A DNA stretch of 64,000 nt from Branchiostoma belcheri. Lineage: Eukaryota > Chordata > Leptocardii > Amphioxiformes > Branchiostomatidae. The stretch spans positions 119,999 to 183,998 of the forward strand of contig NW_017803865.1 of the NCBI RefSeq assembly GCF_001625305.1. Direction: 5' to 3'. Of the stretch, positions 62,801-64,000 are shown piece by piece. Below the pieces are notes generated by a model, which had not been told where the DNA came from, ran no database searches, and saw nothing but the letters and a program-made list of their open reading frames with translations. A program made the translations under genes and the position numbers. Numbering within the stretch: the stretch's first letter is position 1; each line of letters opens with the position of its first letter.

Positions 62801-63837
62801 CAAGATATAGTCTACATTTGCAAGTGTTGATTCGGTTTTATTTTCACAATTTCAGTTCAGCTCATCTGCTGGGAGATGCCAAACAGTGAGATATATTTCA
62901 CATATATAGAAGTGGCAAACAGTGAGGTTACATGTACATGTGTATTTAGAATCTGTGTCATTAAAATCACAAGATCTTTGTTACTTACTCCACTCTACGT
63001 TGGTCCTTAAATGCACTGATGGTGGTTTCTATTTCTTCCATTGTCACCTTTAACTTTTCCAAAACTGTAGAAATAAGCAAAATGTTTTTATGCGCCAGGT
63101 CAACAACAACAAGAATGTCATGAATTTTTGTTTTCCTGTTTGTGTCCTATGGGTTTGGTCTTTTACATTCAAGCAAAATCAACTGATATTTCTATATATT
63201 CATGATCAGCCAACTGTGACTGCCTAGTCACTGATGTTGGTCATGGTAGTTCCTTTAATTACATGCCACTAACAGACAGTTAAGAGGTATAAGTAATACA
63301 AACTTTGTTAACATATGACAAGGTAAAAAACTGAAATAGACCAAGTCTTACATTCTGGAGTGGGCTTGACATCCTTCAGCTGTATGTGAAACTTTTTCAC
63401 CATTCCTCTCATTTTGTCCAGCTGTTGCCTAAGTTTTACCTCTGAAGAACAAAATATGCAGTTTCAGTTGGCACATTTTACAGTGCAATAAAGTTTGCCA
63501 TAAACTACACTGTCAATACTAACTGTCACACTGATCCAAGCATCAAAGAGCAATGACAATGTTTCTTAACTCAGTGACCAGAGTACTTCACAATATATAC
63601 ATCACAAATAAATCATTACTGTGATTGCGAAGTTGGTAGAACAGACAATTCTGCCAGAGTGTATCTTCTACCCTGACATGTAAATGTATATGACATATAC
63701 ATGTAGACTTCTTACTTTCTGTTTTCCTATTTGTATTGCCCTTCATCTCCAGCTCTTCCAGCTCACAAAACTGCTGTCTGAAGTCTGAGCGTTTACTGTA
63801 CAGATGGGTGGTCTTCTCTCGCTCTAAGTTCTTGATT
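56837..63837 (-). CDS. CCDC112: CCDC112-like coiled-coil protein (5' end outside window)
   Basis: Twelve minus-strand exons: 63837-63716, 63441-63352, 63064-62989, 62665-62479, 62244-62158, 61753-61604, 61392-61261, 60918-60823, 60686-60537, 60239-60144, 59939-59821, 56867-56837 (stop 56837). All phases agree; the 61604 donor (GTTCTT) is non-consensus. An N-terminal coiled coil (LEREKTTHLYSKRSDF) leads to a conserved block, FLAQTGGHQGGWDDYDHQAF then LKTRSKF. Next come CPGRTIGDVRQHESWYQEY and a long Glu/Arg/Lys-rich coiled coil over six exons. An acidic patch (DEDSSSDDEE) lies within it. The C-terminus has LYKPTALW, IGATGGG and the terminal HRAVPNWRQGV. The GGWDDYD.F block and RA.P.WRQG end are what I recall of vertebrate CCDC112, a centriolar-satellite-associated protein, so the name rests on recalled similarity. 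Exons are short with introns mostly 200-900 bp. The last intron is 2.95 kb and carries a MITE. Confidence 0.8.
57824..58229. mobile_element. Harbinger-like MITE with 35 bp terminal inverted repeats
   Basis: The left end ggccactccgacttaatttt continues through tatggatgacatcc. The right end is its reverse complement with one mismatch (ggatgtcatcc...agtcggtgtggcc). TAA flanks both sides (57821-57823, 58230-58232), the 3 bp target duplication usual for PIF/Harbinger. About 406 bp with no transposase frame; it contains a poly(A) pair and CpG-rich ends. Sits in the last intron of CCDC112. Confidence 0.85.
58646..58659 (+). promoter_or_regulatory. CTCF-like motif
   Basis: ccaccagggggcat matches 13 of 14 positions of the CTCF core CCASYAGRKGGCRS. 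CTCF is conserved in bilaterians. It lies in the last CCDC112 intron, 400 bp from the MITE. Motif match only. Confidence 0.35.
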
Positions 63838-64000
63838 CTGAAAGACAGTACATCGTCATGCATGTATTAGCTAGTTAGAAACACTATGTACAGTCTTCAG
63901 TATAACCATTAAAAAATTGAACGTTAAGCTTGTGTTATTTTTCTATATATTATTTCATATACAATGTATATATATAATATATATCTTAAATATCTTTATG

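Overview
Intron-rich invertebrate chordate DNA, most likely amphioxus (Branchiostoma). This is inferred from a tropomyosin gene with vertebrate-like exon sizes (114/134/118/71/76/63/70/83 bp), a CCDC112 gene, short 0.3-1 kb introns, kringle and Ly6 domains, many (AC)n and (AAAC)n repeats, and one assembly gap (16258-16277). No database search was possible. All gene models were read by hand from splice signals, reading phase and protein motifs. Exon coordinates were cross-checked because every exon length fits the phase on both sides.

Layout. (1) 1-2232 (+): the 3' part of a secreted/GPI-type protein with kringle domains followed by a Ly6/three-finger domain. An intron holds a LINE tail. (2) 4103-31394: a tandem array of four DEG/ENaC-family sodium channel genes, here called genes 1 to 4. 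Genes 1 (4103-9275), 2 (12333-18425) and 3 (20216-24363) are on the minus strand. Gene 4 (26493-31394) is on the plus strand, head-to-head with gene 3. All share one exon/phase plan and the family hallmarks: N-terminal HG, FPAVT.CN after TM1, NFT...CY.FN, CPTPC and the GAS pore filter. Genes 2 and 3 are recent duplicates with near-identical tracts that run from exon into intron, suggesting gene conversion. Gene 2 intron 1 contains a composite 2 kb repeat region. (3) 33455-36235 (-): a complete tropomyosin-like gene that lacks the usual second exon. (4) 36236-48525: mostly non-coding, with one isolated exon-like open frame at 45150. (5) 48526-53272 (-): a three-exon gene for a ParB/sulfiredoxin-fold protein with a C-terminal membrane helix. 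(6) 56837 to beyond the right edge (-): the last 12 exons of a CCDC112 orthologue, with a Harbinger-like MITE in the final intron.

The channels are predicted to act as trimers at the plasma membrane. The kringle-Ly6 protein is predicted to be at the cell surface, tropomyosin on actin filaments, and CCDC112 probably at centriolar satellites. Nothing in the sequence links the other genes functionally to the channel array; they look like ordinary neighbours.
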